Source of the DNA: Flagellimonas chongwuensis
Lineage (GTDB): Bacteria; Bacteroidota; Bacteroidia; Flavobacteriales; Flavobacteriaceae
Length of the DNA: 64,000 bases
NCBI RefSeq assembly: GCF_013376415.1
Contig: NZ_WYET01000001.1
Location: forward strand, 186,001-250,000
Reading direction: 5' to 3'
Below are positions 28,046 to 36,938 of this stretch, in pieces (positions within the stretch are counted from its first letter, which is position 1; the number at the start of each line of letters is the position of its first letter). Made by a program: the position numbers and the translations under genes. Below the pieces are notes generated by a model, which made no database searches, was not told the DNA's origin, and was given only the letters and a program-made list of their open reading frames with translations.

Positions 28046-28240
28046 ATGACTGGTACAGTAAAATTTTTCAATGATTCCAAAGGTTATGGTTTCATTACAA
28101 ACGACGACACAGGAAAAGACATCTTTGTTCATGTTACAGCATTGAACGGAGTGGAATTGAACGAAGGCGACAAAGTAGAATACATCGAAGAAGAAGGAAG
28201 AAAAGGAGTGGTTGCTGCACGCGTGCAAGTAATCGGATAA
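28046..28240 (+). CDS. CspA-family cold-shock protein
   Basis: The 64-residue OB-fold RNA chaperone has RNP1 as KGYGFITND (residues 12-20) and RNP2 as DIFVHVTAL (about 25-33). The size and the start at TGTVKFFN are standard. A near-consensus -7 box (TACATTCG, 28012-28019) is upstream, so the leader is short and shows no long cold-shock 5' UTR. Confidence 0.96.
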   Translation: MTGTVKFFNDSKGYGFITNDDTGKDIFVHVTALNGVELNEGDKVEYIEEEGRKGVVAARVQVIG

Positions 28241-28265
28241 AAATATTTTATTTTGATTTGATTTA

Positions 28266-28293
28266 AAACCTCGGCAAGTCCGGGGTTTTTTCT
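28266..28293 (+). terminator. Intrinsic terminator of the cold-shock gene
   Basis: AACCTCGG and CCGGGGTT pair with one G-T wobble around a 5-base loop, followed by TTTTTCTTT. The stem ends at the convergent tadA stop. Confidence 0.8.
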
Positions 28294-28764
28294 TTAATTG
28301 AGGTTTCTCCGTTGAATAAAGAATCGCTTGAGCATTTCCGAAGCTTCCCTTTCCATTACACCTCCTACGACCTCGGTTTTGGGATGAAGGTGCCCTCCCA
28401 TGACACTGAACCCGCGCTCCAAATCCGAAGCACCATAAACCACTTTGGAAATTTGGCTCCAATACAATGCTCCTGCGCACATTTGACAAGGCTCCAAGGT
28501 CACGTACAACGTACATCCCTGCAAATATTTGCCCCCCAAAAAGTTCGACGCAGCCGTAATCGCTTGCATTTCGGCATGTGCGGTAACATCCTTTAACCGT
28601 TCGGTTAAATTGTGGGCCCTTCCAATAATCCTGTTGTTCACCACTATGACCGCACCTACAGGCACTTCACCATTTTCGAAGGCAATTTCTGCCTCTTGCA
28701 TGGCTCTTTTCATAAAATAATTGTCATCAAAAGGGTTCTCCACGATTTTTATCTCATTTTTCAA
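28294..28764 (-). CDS. tadA: tRNA-specific adenosine deaminase
   Basis: TadA makes inosine at the wobble position of tRNA-Arg(ACG). The 156-residue cytidine-deaminase fold protein has the zinc and catalytic motifs HAEMQAI (His63, Glu65) and PCQMCAGA (Cys93, Cys96), and the VPVGAVIV strand typical of TadA. It converges on the cold-shock gene. Confidence 0.92.
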   Translation of the reverse strand: MKNEIKIVENPFDDNYFMKRAMQEAEIAFENGEVPVGAVIVVNNRIIGRAHNLTERLKDVTAHAEMQAITAASNFLGGKYLQGCTLYVTLEPCQMCAGALYWSQISKVVYGASDLERGFSVMGGHLHPKTEVVGGVMEREASEMLKRFFIQRRNLN

Positions 28765-28826
28765 CAGATTGCTAAGCTACACATAAAATAATCTTGGAGA
28801 GAATCGATACTTTTGTTTTTTATTCA

Positions 28827-30605
28827 TTGGAAAGACTGTTAAAACATATCGAATCGCCTAAGGACCTCAAAAAATTAACCTTAAAGGAGTTGCCCAAGCT
28901 CGCTAAGGAATTGAGGGAATTTATCATTGATATTGTTTCTACCAAAGAGGGACATTTAGGTGCCAGTCTTGGGGTTGTGGAACTTACCATTGCCCTTCAC
29001 TACGTATTCAATGCACCGTATGACAAACTTATTTGGGATGTAGGTCACCAAGCCTACGGACACAAAATCTTCACAGGGCGCAAAGAAATTTTCGATACCA
29101 ATCGACAATTGGGCGGAATCAGTGGTTTTCCAAAACGAAGTGAAAGCGAATACGACGATTTTGGGACCGGGCACAGTTCAACAGCGATATCTGCCATCTT
29201 GGGCATGGCCATGGCCTCAAAACTCAACAAAGACTTTAGCAAACAACATATTGCCGTAGTTGGGGATGCTTCCATTGCGAGCGGAATGGCATTTGAAGGA
29301 CTTAACCATTTGGGCGTGACAGATGTCAACGCATTAATTGTCTTGAACGATAACGCTATAGGAATCGACCCTAGCGTAGGTGCATTAAAAAAATATCTTA
29401 CCAATGTTAAGGCTGGAACCGCCAAGGACGAGAATATTTTTGAATGCCTCAACCTGAACTATACAGGTCCGATTGATGGTCATGACCTTCAAGCTCTGGT
29501 CACTGAACTGGAACGCTTAAAACATGTGGATGGCCCAAAATTGCTCCACATAATTACCACAAAAGGGAAAGGTTTAAAGCAGGCCGAAGAAGACCAGGTG
29601 GTGTACCATGCCCCTGGAAAATTTGATAAAATCACAGGGGAAAGATTAAAGAAATCAGGGGAGGTACAATCACCAAAATATCAGGACGTATTTGGTCACA
29701 CCCTGGTGGAATTGGCCAAAGAAAATGAAAAAATCGTAGGAATTACCCCTGCTATGCCCAGTGGAAGCTCGTTAAAATTTATGATGGAAGAAATTCCAGA
29801 GCGCGCCTTTGATGTAGGCATCGCGGAGCAACACGCTGTTACATTAGCGGCGGGGATGGCCACACAGGGCCTTGTGCCATTTTGTAACATCTATTCCACA
29901 TTTTTACAGAGAGCCTATGATCAGGTGATACATGATGTAGCGCTACAAAAGCTCCCGGTAATTTTCTGTTTGGACAGAGCGGGTTTAGTGGGACAGGACG
30001 GTCCTACGCACCATGGCGTTTTTGATATGGCGTTCCTGCGCTGTATTCCCAACTTGACCATATTCTCCCCAATGAACGAGATGGAACTCCGAAACATCAT
30101 GTATACAGCACAATTGGGATTGGATAGACCTATTGCAATAAGATACCCCAGAGGTCGTGGCGTGACCATAGATTGGAAAAATGATTTTGAATCTATAGAA
30201 ATAGGTACTGGACGTAGGCTCAAAAACGGGTCCAAAATTGCTGTTCTGACCATTGGGCATATTGGCAATACAATTGCCGAACTTATTCAAGAACTGAATA
30301 GGCCCGAAGAAGTGGGGCACTACGATATGCGCTTTGCAAAACCTCTGGATAAGAATCTTCTCCGCACCGTTTTTGTTACTTACGAGCATATTATTACCGT
30401 TGAAGATGGCACAAAGCAGGGTGGTTTTGGTTCCGCAGTACTCGAATTCATCAACGAGGAAGGTTTATCAAAACCTGTTAAAATATTTGGAATCCCGGAC
30501 CAATTTGTGGATCATGGCGATGTCTTGGAGACCCACCAAATGGCTGGTATAGATTTTGATACGATACACTCATACATACAATCAACCTTAGACCAATGCG
30601 ATTAA
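28827..30605 (+). CDS. dxs: 1-deoxy-D-xylulose-5-phosphate synthase
   Basis: The enzyme condenses pyruvate and glyceraldehyde 3-phosphate using thiamine diphosphate in the first MEP-pathway step. There is no ATG start. I prefer the TTG at 28827 (MERLLKHIESPKDLKKL, 592 residues), which matches the family N-terminus, over the TTG at 28794; a perfect -7 box TACTTTTG (28808-28815) lies between them. Key parts are GHLGASLGVVELT, the cofactor loop GDASIASGMAFEGLNH...LNDNAIGI and the transketolase pyrimidine domain with FDVGIAEQHAVTLAAGMA. It feeds isoprenoid and carotenoid synthesis. Confidence 0.95.
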   Translation: MERLLKHIESPKDLKKLTLKELPKLAKELREFIIDIVSTKEGHLGASLGVVELTIALHYVFNAPYDKLIWDVGHQAYGHKIFTGRKEIFDTNRQLGGISGFPKRSESEYDDFGTGHSSTAISAILGMAMASKLNKDFSKQHIAVVGDASIASGMAFEGLNHLGVTDVNALIVLNDNAIGIDPSVGALKKYLTNVKAGTAKDENIFECLNLNYTGPIDGHDLQALVTELERLKHVDGPKLLHIITTKGKGLKQAEEDQVVYHAPGKFDKITGERLKKSGEVQSPKYQDVFGHTLVELAKENEKIVGITPAMPSGSSLKFMMEEIPERAFDVGIAEQHAVTLAAGMATQGLVPFCNIYSTFLQRAYDQVIHDVALQKLPVIFCLDRAGLVGQDGPTHHGVFDMAFLRCIPNLTIFSPMNEMELRNIMYTAQLGLDRPIAIRYPRGRGVTIDWKNDFESIEIGTGRRLKNGSKIAVLTIGHIGNTIAELIQELNRPEEVGHYDMRFAKPLDKNLLRTVFVTYEHIITVEDGTKQGGFGSAVLEFINEEGLSKPVKIFGIPDQFVDHGDVLETHQMAGIDFDTIHSYIQSTLDQCD

Positions 30606-31654
30606 ACTGTTTTTTAATTTTATTTCTAGCCGTTTTTCTATCTGCCCATGCCCAAGTGACCCAGTTAAAGGCGTTTGAAATTGATAGCACCAATGGCAGC
30701 TTTAAGATAATTCGCATTAAGGATGTAAAGCTCAAATACCTCACCCGAAATGCAAAACTGACCGACCCGCGTACGGTATTGAACAGGGTAAAGCCTTTGA
30801 GTATATGGTACAATCGGTTCAAGCCTACTTCTTTTTGGAAAAAAACCAACAAATTTGGCCTCAACGTAAGCGAAGTCTCATTTGTCAACTGGAATGCAGG
30901 GGGGGACAACTCTGTTTCGGCTCTCGCGAGCGCTGATTTTGCCCGTAACTATAAATTCCGCTACCTAAGTTGGAACAATGAAGCCCAGCTTCGATATGGC
31001 CTCAATGCACAAGAAGGACGAAAACTCCGCAAAACGGACGACCAGATCCGACTCTCCACCACTCTTAGTTTTAGGAAGGACACCATTACCAATTGGTACT
31101 ATTCGGTAAAGGCCAACATTCGGACACAATTTTCCAATGGTTATAAATATCCCGATCGCGAGACCCCCATTTCAAAGTTCATGGCCCCAGGATATTTGTT
31201 TGTCGGTGTCGGTACATCATACATACCCCCAAAAGATCAGTTCAACCTTTACATTTCACCCGCTACCATGAAATCGACCTTTGTATTGGATGAGAATCTC
31301 TCCAACCAGGGCGCTTTTGGTGTAGAAGAAGGAGACAGGGTGTTTTTGGAACTTGGTTTTTTGGTGACGAATACTTGGGAAACCGAAATTACCAACAACG
31401 TTCTTATGAGTCATCGCCTCAACTTATATACAGATTATGTTCGGAGTTTTGGGAACATAGATGTGGATTGGGAACTTAACTTCAATCTCAAAGTGAATGA
31501 CTTCTTAAATGCCAATATTGGAACGCATATCATCTTTGATGATGACATCAAATTTGATGAGGAAGTTGCGGAAGATGGAACCGTAATCAGCCCGGGCGTG
31601 TCCAAAATCCAGTTTAAGCAGTTACTGGGGGTAGGACTGCTCTATTCGTTTTAG
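30596..31654 (+). CDS. DUF3078 outer-membrane-type protein
   Basis: The 352-residue protein has a Sec signal (RLNCFLILFLAVFLSAHAQ) and a beta-rich body with the DUF3078 hallmark FGLNVSEVSFVNWNAGGDNSV (about 88-108). The predicted amphipathic strands and terminal aromatic residue suggest an outer-membrane barrel; function is unknown. Its start lies 10 bases inside dxs, and its stop overlaps the convergent dgt stop. Confidence 0.85.
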   Translation: MRLNCFLILFLAVFLSAHAQVTQLKAFEIDSTNGSFKIIRIKDVKLKYLTRNAKLTDPRTVLNRVKPLSIWYNRFKPTSFWKKTNKFGLNVSEVSFVNWNAGGDNSVSALASADFARNYKFRYLSWNNEAQLRYGLNAQEGRKLRKTDDQIRLSTTLSFRKDTITNWYYSVKANIRTQFSNGYKYPDRETPISKFMAPGYLFVGVGTSYIPPKDQFNLYISPATMKSTFVLDENLSNQGAFGVEEGDRVFLELGFLVTNTWETEITNNVLMSHRLNLYTDYVRSFGNIDVDWELNFNLKVNDFLNANIGTHIIFDDDIKFDEEVAEDGTVISPGVSKIQFKQLLGVGLLYSF

Positions 31655-33009
31655 ACCTTTCGACCTGTTAATTTATCATGGATATGAACTGCTGCACTAT
31701 CGGACAGACTGGCTACAAAACAACTGGTGTCCAATAATATTTTATAGATGGAAGCATCCGTATTCCTATAGTTTTCAGGCAAACTTTTGATGAGCAACCG
31801 GTCATAATTGGTATCCTCTCCCTCCTTTACGTTGATAAGGGCCGTAGTGTACATATCCAATAAGTCCGAAATAATTCGATATCCGGCCAATTCCTTATCC
31901 ACTACCTCGGTGGATTGATATATCTTTTCCACGCTCAGTTTAATGATATCATCAACTTGGGCTATATATTTTCCTTTGTCCAGTAAAGATGCATCAAACT
32001 CACCATTGAGAATCTTCTCCTCGTTTGTTACGAAAACGTCCACTGCGTCCCCTATCAAAGTATTGATGGCAAGTGCCCTCAAATAGCTCAATCTATCACT
32101 GGAGGTAGTCATGGCATTATACTTTTTGGTATTGATGTTGTCCTTCACCAAATTGATAAGGTACTCCAATGCGTATTCTTCCGGTATAAGACCCAAATTG
32201 ATGCCGTCCTCAAAATCGATAATGGTATAACAAATATCGTCCGCAGCCTCCACCAGATAGGTCAACGGATGTCTTAAAAATCCTGTTTTCGGGTGGGCAG
32301 GATTGGGCAAAAGACCTATTTCCCCCACTAATTCATTAAAAAACGCTTTTTCGGACTGGAAAAAACCAAACTTCTTATCGGCAATGTTCCTCGATGGTTT
32401 TTTGGGCAGGGAAGCTTTGGGGTATTTTATAAAGGCTCCCAAAGTGGCGTAGCTCAACCGCAATCCCCCTGGCACTCCTTCGCGGGATTCTGTCAACAAC
32501 TTAAACCCGTTGGCATTACCTTCAAAATCAATCAAATCTTGATATTTCTCTGCTGTGAGAACATCTTCATAAAATTTTCCCTTGCCCTGTTTAAAGTAAT
32601 TGCCGATGGCCTTTTCCCCACTGTGCCCAAACGGTGGGTTTCCAATATCATGGGCCAAGGCGGCAGCGGCAACAATAGCTCCAAAATCATTAAAATGATG
32701 ACCATGGACTTCGGACAAGAACGGATACTTCGACAAAACTTGTTGTCCGGCAATGCGTCCCAAACTTCTTCCTACCACTGACACTTCCATGCTGTGCGTT
32801 AGGCGGGTATGCACAAAATTCTTCTGTGAGCCTACGGCAATCGGCATTGGAAACACCTGTGTTTTGTCCTGCAAACTCCTAAATGCAGATGAAAAAATGA
32901 TTCGATCGTAGTCCACCTCGAACCCTAGCCGGGTTTCGTTCTGTTCCTTGCGAAGGCGTTTTCCCGTATCCCCGTATCTTTTTAAAGAGAGTAGCTGTTC
33001 CCAGTTCAT
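31651..33009 (-). CDS. dgt: dGTP triphosphohydrolase (HD-domain dNTPase)
   Basis: The enzyme releases triphosphate from dGTP or other dNTPs and so controls dNTP pools. The 452-residue protein has the HD ligands in HTRLTHSMEVSVVGR (about 67-81) and AHDIGNPPFGHSGE (about 119-132), the N-terminal RSLQDKTQVFP segment, and a helical C-terminus. The stop overlaps the stop of the DUF3078 gene. Confidence 0.92.
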   Translation of the reverse strand: MNWEQLLSLKRYGDTGKRLRKEQNETRLGFEVDYDRIIFSSAFRSLQDKTQVFPMPIAVGSQKNFVHTRLTHSMEVSVVGRSLGRIAGQQVLSKYPFLSEVHGHHFNDFGAIVAAAALAHDIGNPPFGHSGEKAIGNYFKQGKGKFYEDVLTAEKYQDLIDFEGNANGFKLLTESREGVPGGLRLSYATLGAFIKYPKASLPKKPSRNIADKKFGFFQSEKAFFNELVGEIGLLPNPAHPKTGFLRHPLTYLVEAADDICYTIIDFEDGINLGLIPEEYALEYLINLVKDNINTKKYNAMTTSSDRLSYLRALAINTLIGDAVDVFVTNEEKILNGEFDASLLDKGKYIAQVDDIIKLSVEKIYQSTEVVDKELAGYRIISDLLDMYTTALINVKEGEDTNYDRLLIKSLPENYRNTDASIYKILLDTSCFVASLSDSAAVHIHDKLTGRKV

Positions 33010-33309
33010 AATGATTTATTGGTGCAATATACGTTTAACCTAAATCATACACCAACGTAGGGATATTACATTGTTTACAATGCTTAATGATTACTTAAAC
33101 TTAAAATTACGGTAAAGAAATTTTCAAAGTCCAATTTTGGAGCGGATTTCTTTATGGATATTAGTTTTTGTCGACTATTCTTCGAAATCTGATGGCTACC
33201 TTTCAAAAGGTAGCCTTTTTTATCAAAATGACATCTATAAGATAACATACAGGAAATGTTAACTTAACATTGGGTACGGTTATTTGCAGCGACAAAAACT
33301 AGTACCGTA
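33010..33309. other. Intergenic region with an orphan plus-strand terminator and two palindromes
   Basis: No coding frame is supported. CATTGT-TT-ACAATG is a perfect palindrome at 33069-33082. A second one, AATGTTAA-C-TTAACATT (33255-33271), sits just before the porin gene. Between them is a strong terminator that serves no visible gene. Confidence 0.5.
33194..33221 (+). terminator. Orphan intrinsic terminator
   Basis: GGCTACCTTT and AAAGGTAGCC form a perfect 10-bp stem with a CA loop followed by TTTTTTAT. The upstream gene (dgt) reads the other way, so the terminator either ends an unannotated plus-strand RNA starting after 33010 or insulates the porin gene. Confidence 0.8.
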
Positions 33310-34524
33310 ATGAATACCCCAAAGTTAACCCTCATTGGGATTATCTTTATATTCACTTGCACGCATTTTTCTTATTCTCAAGAAATTAGACCAACGCATT
33401 TTGGTGACGGATTGCTCAACATTATGGGCAAAGACAGCACTTGGTCCATGAAAGTGGGAGCAAGAATGCAATTATTATCCAATTTTAGCTGGACTGATGA
33501 AGGGCAAAGTAAATTTGCCAACCCAGAGCAGGATTTTTTGGTAAGACGTGCACGGCTTAAATTCAACGGCTTTGCCTATTCCCCAAAACTTAAATACAAG
33601 ATTGAGCTTGGTCTGTCGAACAGGGATATGTCGGGGTCATCAGAGTTTACGGGCAATACGCCAAGATACATCCTTGATGCCGTGGTCATTTGGAATTTCT
33701 ACCAGAACTTTGAACTTTGGTTTGGACAAACCAAGTTGCCCGGCAACATTGAAAGGGTCATCTCTTCCGGAAATCTTCAACAGGTGGATCGCTCATTGTT
33801 GAACAGTAGGTTCAATATAGACAGGGATATGGGCTTTCAACTCAGACATCATTTCTATTTGGGCAATAGGTTTTTGGTCCGTGAAAAATTCGCGTTCTCA
33901 CAAGGTGAGGGAAGAAACGTTACACAGGGTAATCTAGGAGGGCACCAATACACCTCAAGAATTGAGCTGCTTCCCTTTGGGAATTTCGTTAAAAAAGGTG
34001 ATTACAGAGCTGCCGATCTCAACAGGGAGCAAACGCCTAAACTAATGTTCGGAACCACTTATGACATAAACAACAATGCGGTTAAAACTAGGAGCAATAT
34101 GGGCAGTTATATGTCCAATGATATTGGGTTCCACGAAACCAACATCTATACACTGTTCCTTGACCTTATGTTCAAATACAGGGGTTTTTCACTAATGGGA
34201 GAGTTTGCCCATCGCGATGCCGGTGAACCAGTGGCATTGAACTCCGACAATACTCCTACGGGAGACGTTGTGCAGGTAGGGAATGGACTTAACCTGCAAT
34301 CGGGTTACTTGTTCAAAAATAATTGGGAGGTATCGGCCCGATTCACCAACATTGAATTGGACATGGAAATTACAGGTAAAAATCCGCAAAAACAATATAC
34401 ATTAGGGCTATCAAAATATATTGTAGGACATAAACTAAAGGTTCAAACAGACCTTAGCTATTTAAATATTGACAATGGTTTGAATGAGCTGATGTACCGT
34501 CTACAGGTAGATGTACATTTTTAA
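33310..34524 (+). CDS. OprO/OprP-family phosphate-selective porin
   Basis: The 404-residue protein has a Sec signal (about 1-23, ending HFSYSQ) and the OprP pattern: WSMKVGARMQLLSNFSW, then FLVRRARLKFNGFAYSPKLKYKIELGLSN, and DAVVIWNFYQNFELWFGQTKLPGN. It should form an outer-membrane 16-strand barrel for anion or phosphate diffusion. It lies 71 bases upstream of a PiT phosphate transporter on the same strand. A 17-bp palindrome containing TTAACAT precedes it, which may be a phosphate-responsive site. Confidence 0.88.
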   Translation: MNTPKLTLIGIIFIFTCTHFSYSQEIRPTHFGDGLLNIMGKDSTWSMKVGARMQLLSNFSWTDEGQSKFANPEQDFLVRRARLKFNGFAYSPKLKYKIELGLSNRDMSGSSEFTGNTPRYILDAVVIWNFYQNFELWFGQTKLPGNIERVISSGNLQQVDRSLLNSRFNIDRDMGFQLRHHFYLGNRFLVREKFAFSQGEGRNVTQGNLGGHQYTSRIELLPFGNFVKKGDYRAADLNREQTPKLMFGTTYDINNNAVKTRSNMGSYMSNDIGFHETNIYTLFLDLMFKYRGFSLMGEFAHRDAGEPVALNSDNTPTGDVVQVGNGLNLQSGYLFKNNWEVSARFTNIELDMEITGKNPQKQYTLGLSKYIVGHKLKVQTDLSYLNIDNGLNELMYRLQVDVHF

Positions 34525-34533
34525 AAAATAACC

Positions 34534-34549
34534 TTAACATAACTTATCA
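34534..34549. promoter_or_regulatory. Possible Pho-box-like site before the PiT gene
   Basis: TTAACATAACTTATCA contains two related hexamers, TTAACA and TTATCA, ten bases apart. The word TTAACAT also occurs in the palindrome before the porin gene (33264-33270). The resemblance to phosphate-regulon direct repeats is suggestive only. Confidence 0.3.
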
Positions 34550-34595
34550 AAAGCGTATTCTCTTGATATTTGAAAAATTTTTTTGATTTCTAATT

Positions 34596-36890
34596 ATGGA
34601 CAACATTTACTTTTTAATCCTTGTGGCCTTGGGCATTCTGGCCATTGCAGATCTTGTTGTTGGCGTTAGTAACGATGCGGTAAATTTTCTGAATTCTGCT
34701 ATTGGTTCCAAGGCAATATCGTTCAAGACCATCATGATCGTGGCAAGCGTGGGCATAGCCTGTGGAGCCATTTTCTCTAGCGGTCTTATGGAAGTTGCAA
34801 GGAAAGGTATTTTTAACCCCGGTGAATTTTATTTTGATGAGATCATGTTCATTTTTATGGCCGTGATGATTACGGACATACTACTATTGGACTTTTTCAA
34901 TACCATAGGAATGCCCACATCAACAACGGTTTCCATAGTTTTTAACCTTTTGGGTGCCGCTGTTGCAATGGCCATCCTAAAAATAGCAAATGTAAATGGT
35001 AGCTTCTCCGATATTGTGCATTTTATCAATACGGACAAGGCGATTGAAATAATCATAGGAATACTATCGTCAGTTGTGATTGCATTTTCCATTGGTGCCT
35101 TTGTGCAATGGGTATCCAGGGTATTGCTTTCCTATCAATTTCAAAGAAAGGCGAATTGGGTCGGCGCCGTTTTTGCAGGAATCGCGCTGTCCGCCATTTC
35201 TTATTTTATCCTTTTAAAAGGAATAAAGGGAACTCCTTTTGCAGACCAGACATACGGTTTTATAGGAGGTGTAACCATTAAGGATTATTTGGAGACAGAA
35301 GTCTACAAAGTGGGCTTTATCAATTTTGCTTTTTGGGCTATTTTGTCCTATGTACTCATACAATTCGCCAAAGTCAATATTTACAAAGTTATCATAGGGG
35401 TGGGCACGTTCGCTTTGGCACTTGCTTTTGCAGGAAACGACCTTGTCAATTTTATTGGTGTGCCCATTGCTGCTTGGCAATCCTATGTAGCATGGTCGGG
35501 GTCAGGAGTGGATGCTTCTGAATTTAGTATGGGAATCTTGGCTAACACTGTAGAGACACCTACCCTTTTGTTGTTCCTATCAGGAATGATTATGGTGGCA
35601 ACTCTATGGATGTCCAAAAAAGCCAGATATGTTGCCGATACCGAAATAAATTTATCCAGAGAAGGTGAGGCCAAGGAAAAGTTTCAGCCAAACTTTCTAT
35701 CAAGAGGCCTGGTAAGGTTTTCCATCAATTTGTCTACATGGGCTTCCTCCATAGTTCCCAACTCAATACAAAAGAAAATCAATAAACGGTTTGAAAAGCC
35801 CACCGTGAACCTTTCAAAGGAAAAAGTGCTTCAATTACCTGCTTTTGATATGATAAGGGCTTCGGTGAACTTAATGGTTGCCGGTATCTTAATATCCATT
35901 GCCACATCTTACAAACTCCCCCTTTCAACCACCTATGTCACCTTTATGGTGGCCATGGGTACTTCCTTGGCCGATAGGGCCTGGGGTGCAGAAAGTGCTG
36001 TTTACAGGGTTGCTGGGGTTTTGAACGTAATCGCAGGATGGTTCAGTACGGCCATAATTGCTTTTATTGCTTCAGGAGTGGTCTTGTCCCTTATTAATTT
36101 TGGGAAAGGTGCCGCCATAGCCATGTTGTTGTTCGCAGCGGTTCTTCTTTTGGTAAGAAATTATATATCCTACAACAAAAAATCCAAGGAAATCAAGGTC
36201 GAAGATCGCTTGAGAAGAGCTGAAAGCAGCTCCATACAAGGTGTTATTGAAGAGACTGCGGCCAACATTGCCAATGTGGTAAAGCGTAGCAATAAGATTT
36301 ATTCCAATTCTATTAACGGTCTTGCGAAGCAGGCTTTGGATTCCCTAAAAAAGAACAAAAAACAAGGAAACAAACTTGCATTGGAAATAGAAGACCTCAG
36401 GGAACACACCTTTTATTTCATCAAGAACTTGGAAGAGGCCCATATCGGAGCCAGTAACTTCTACATAAACATAATGGGGTACCTGACAGATATGTCCCAA
36501 TCCTTGGAATACATTGGAAAAGTGAGTTACAATCACGTTCAAAACAACCATAAAAAGCTAAAGTACAATCAAATAAAGGAGCTCAAGGAAATCGACCATA
36601 AATTGGAGGAAATCTTCAACAGTACCCAAAAGGCGTTCGAAGAAAAATCTTTTGAGCAAATAGGCGCCATATTGGATTCCAAGCAAGAACTTTATGATTT
36701 GGTTTCCCAAAAGATAGACATCCAAGTGTCCCGAACAAGAACAGAGGAATCGAGCCCAAAGAACACCACGCTATATTTCTCCCTATTGCTCGAAACAAGG
36801 GACTTGATTACCGCTATGATGAACCTTTTGGAACAATACTATCGCGAACACGATAGTACGGTTCAACCAGCCACTATCGAAAAAAAATAA
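34596..36890 (+). CDS. PiT-family inorganic phosphate transporter with C-terminal PhoU-like domain
   Basis: The 764-residue protein is a cation-coupled phosphate importer. The first PiT repeat has GVSNDAVNFLNSAIGSKA (residues 23-40) and the second has FAGNDLVNFIGVPIAAWQS (about 278-296); the pair is diagnostic. About twelve membrane segments occupy residues 1-525. Residues about 530-764 form a cytoplasmic helical coiled-coil region (VEETAANIANVVKRSN-like helices) resembling PhoU/DUF47, which in other bacteria is a separate gene next to PiT. With the porin upstream it makes a two-membrane phosphate route. Confidence 0.9.
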   Translation: MDNIYFLILVALGILAIADLVVGVSNDAVNFLNSAIGSKAISFKTIMIVASVGIACGAIFSSGLMEVARKGIFNPGEFYFDEIMFIFMAVMITDILLLDFFNTIGMPTSTTVSIVFNLLGAAVAMAILKIANVNGSFSDIVHFINTDKAIEIIIGILSSVVIAFSIGAFVQWVSRVLLSYQFQRKANWVGAVFAGIALSAISYFILLKGIKGTPFADQTYGFIGGVTIKDYLETEVYKVGFINFAFWAILSYVLIQFAKVNIYKVIIGVGTFALALAFAGNDLVNFIGVPIAAWQSYVAWSGSGVDASEFSMGILANTVETPTLLLFLSGMIMVATLWMSKKARYVADTEINLSREGEAKEKFQPNFLSRGLVRFSINLSTWASSIVPNSIQKKINKRFEKPTVNLSKEKVLQLPAFDMIRASVNLMVAGILISIATSYKLPLSTTYVTFMVAMGTSLADRAWGAESAVYRVAGVLNVIAGWFSTAIIAFIASGVVLSLINFGKGAAIAMLLFAAVLLLVRNYISYNKKSKEIKVEDRLRRAESSSIQGVIEETAANIANVVKRSNKIYSNSINGLAKQALDSLKKNKKQGNKLALEIEDLREHTFYFIKNLEEAHIGASNFYINIMGYLTDMSQSLEYIGKVSYNHVQNNHKKLKYNQIKELKEIDHKLEEIFNSTQKAFEEKSFEQIGAILDSKQELYDLVSQKIDIQVSRTRTEESSPKNTTLYFSLLLETRDLITAMMNLLEQYYREHDSTVQPATIEKK

Positions 36891-36897
36891 AAAACGG

Positions 36898-36938
36898 TAT
36901 CTTTTCGTCCTCATTAATTTTAATAGGATGAAAAGATA
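36898..36938 (+). promoter_or_regulatory. Long hairpin enclosing the start codon of the next gene
   Basis: TATCTTTTCGTCCT (36898-36911) pairs with AGGATGAAAAGATA (36925-36938) over 14 bp with one G-T wobble and a 13-base loop. The 3' arm contains the ATG (36928-36930) and next codons of the downstream gene. Two more wobble pairs extend the stem. There is no T tract, so it is not a terminator; it could hide the start codon. Confidence 0.55.

Noticed and set aside
34829-35092. Minus-strand frames within the PiT, RND and CLC genes
   Set aside because: They are shadows over hydrophobic helices of well-supported plus-strand genes.
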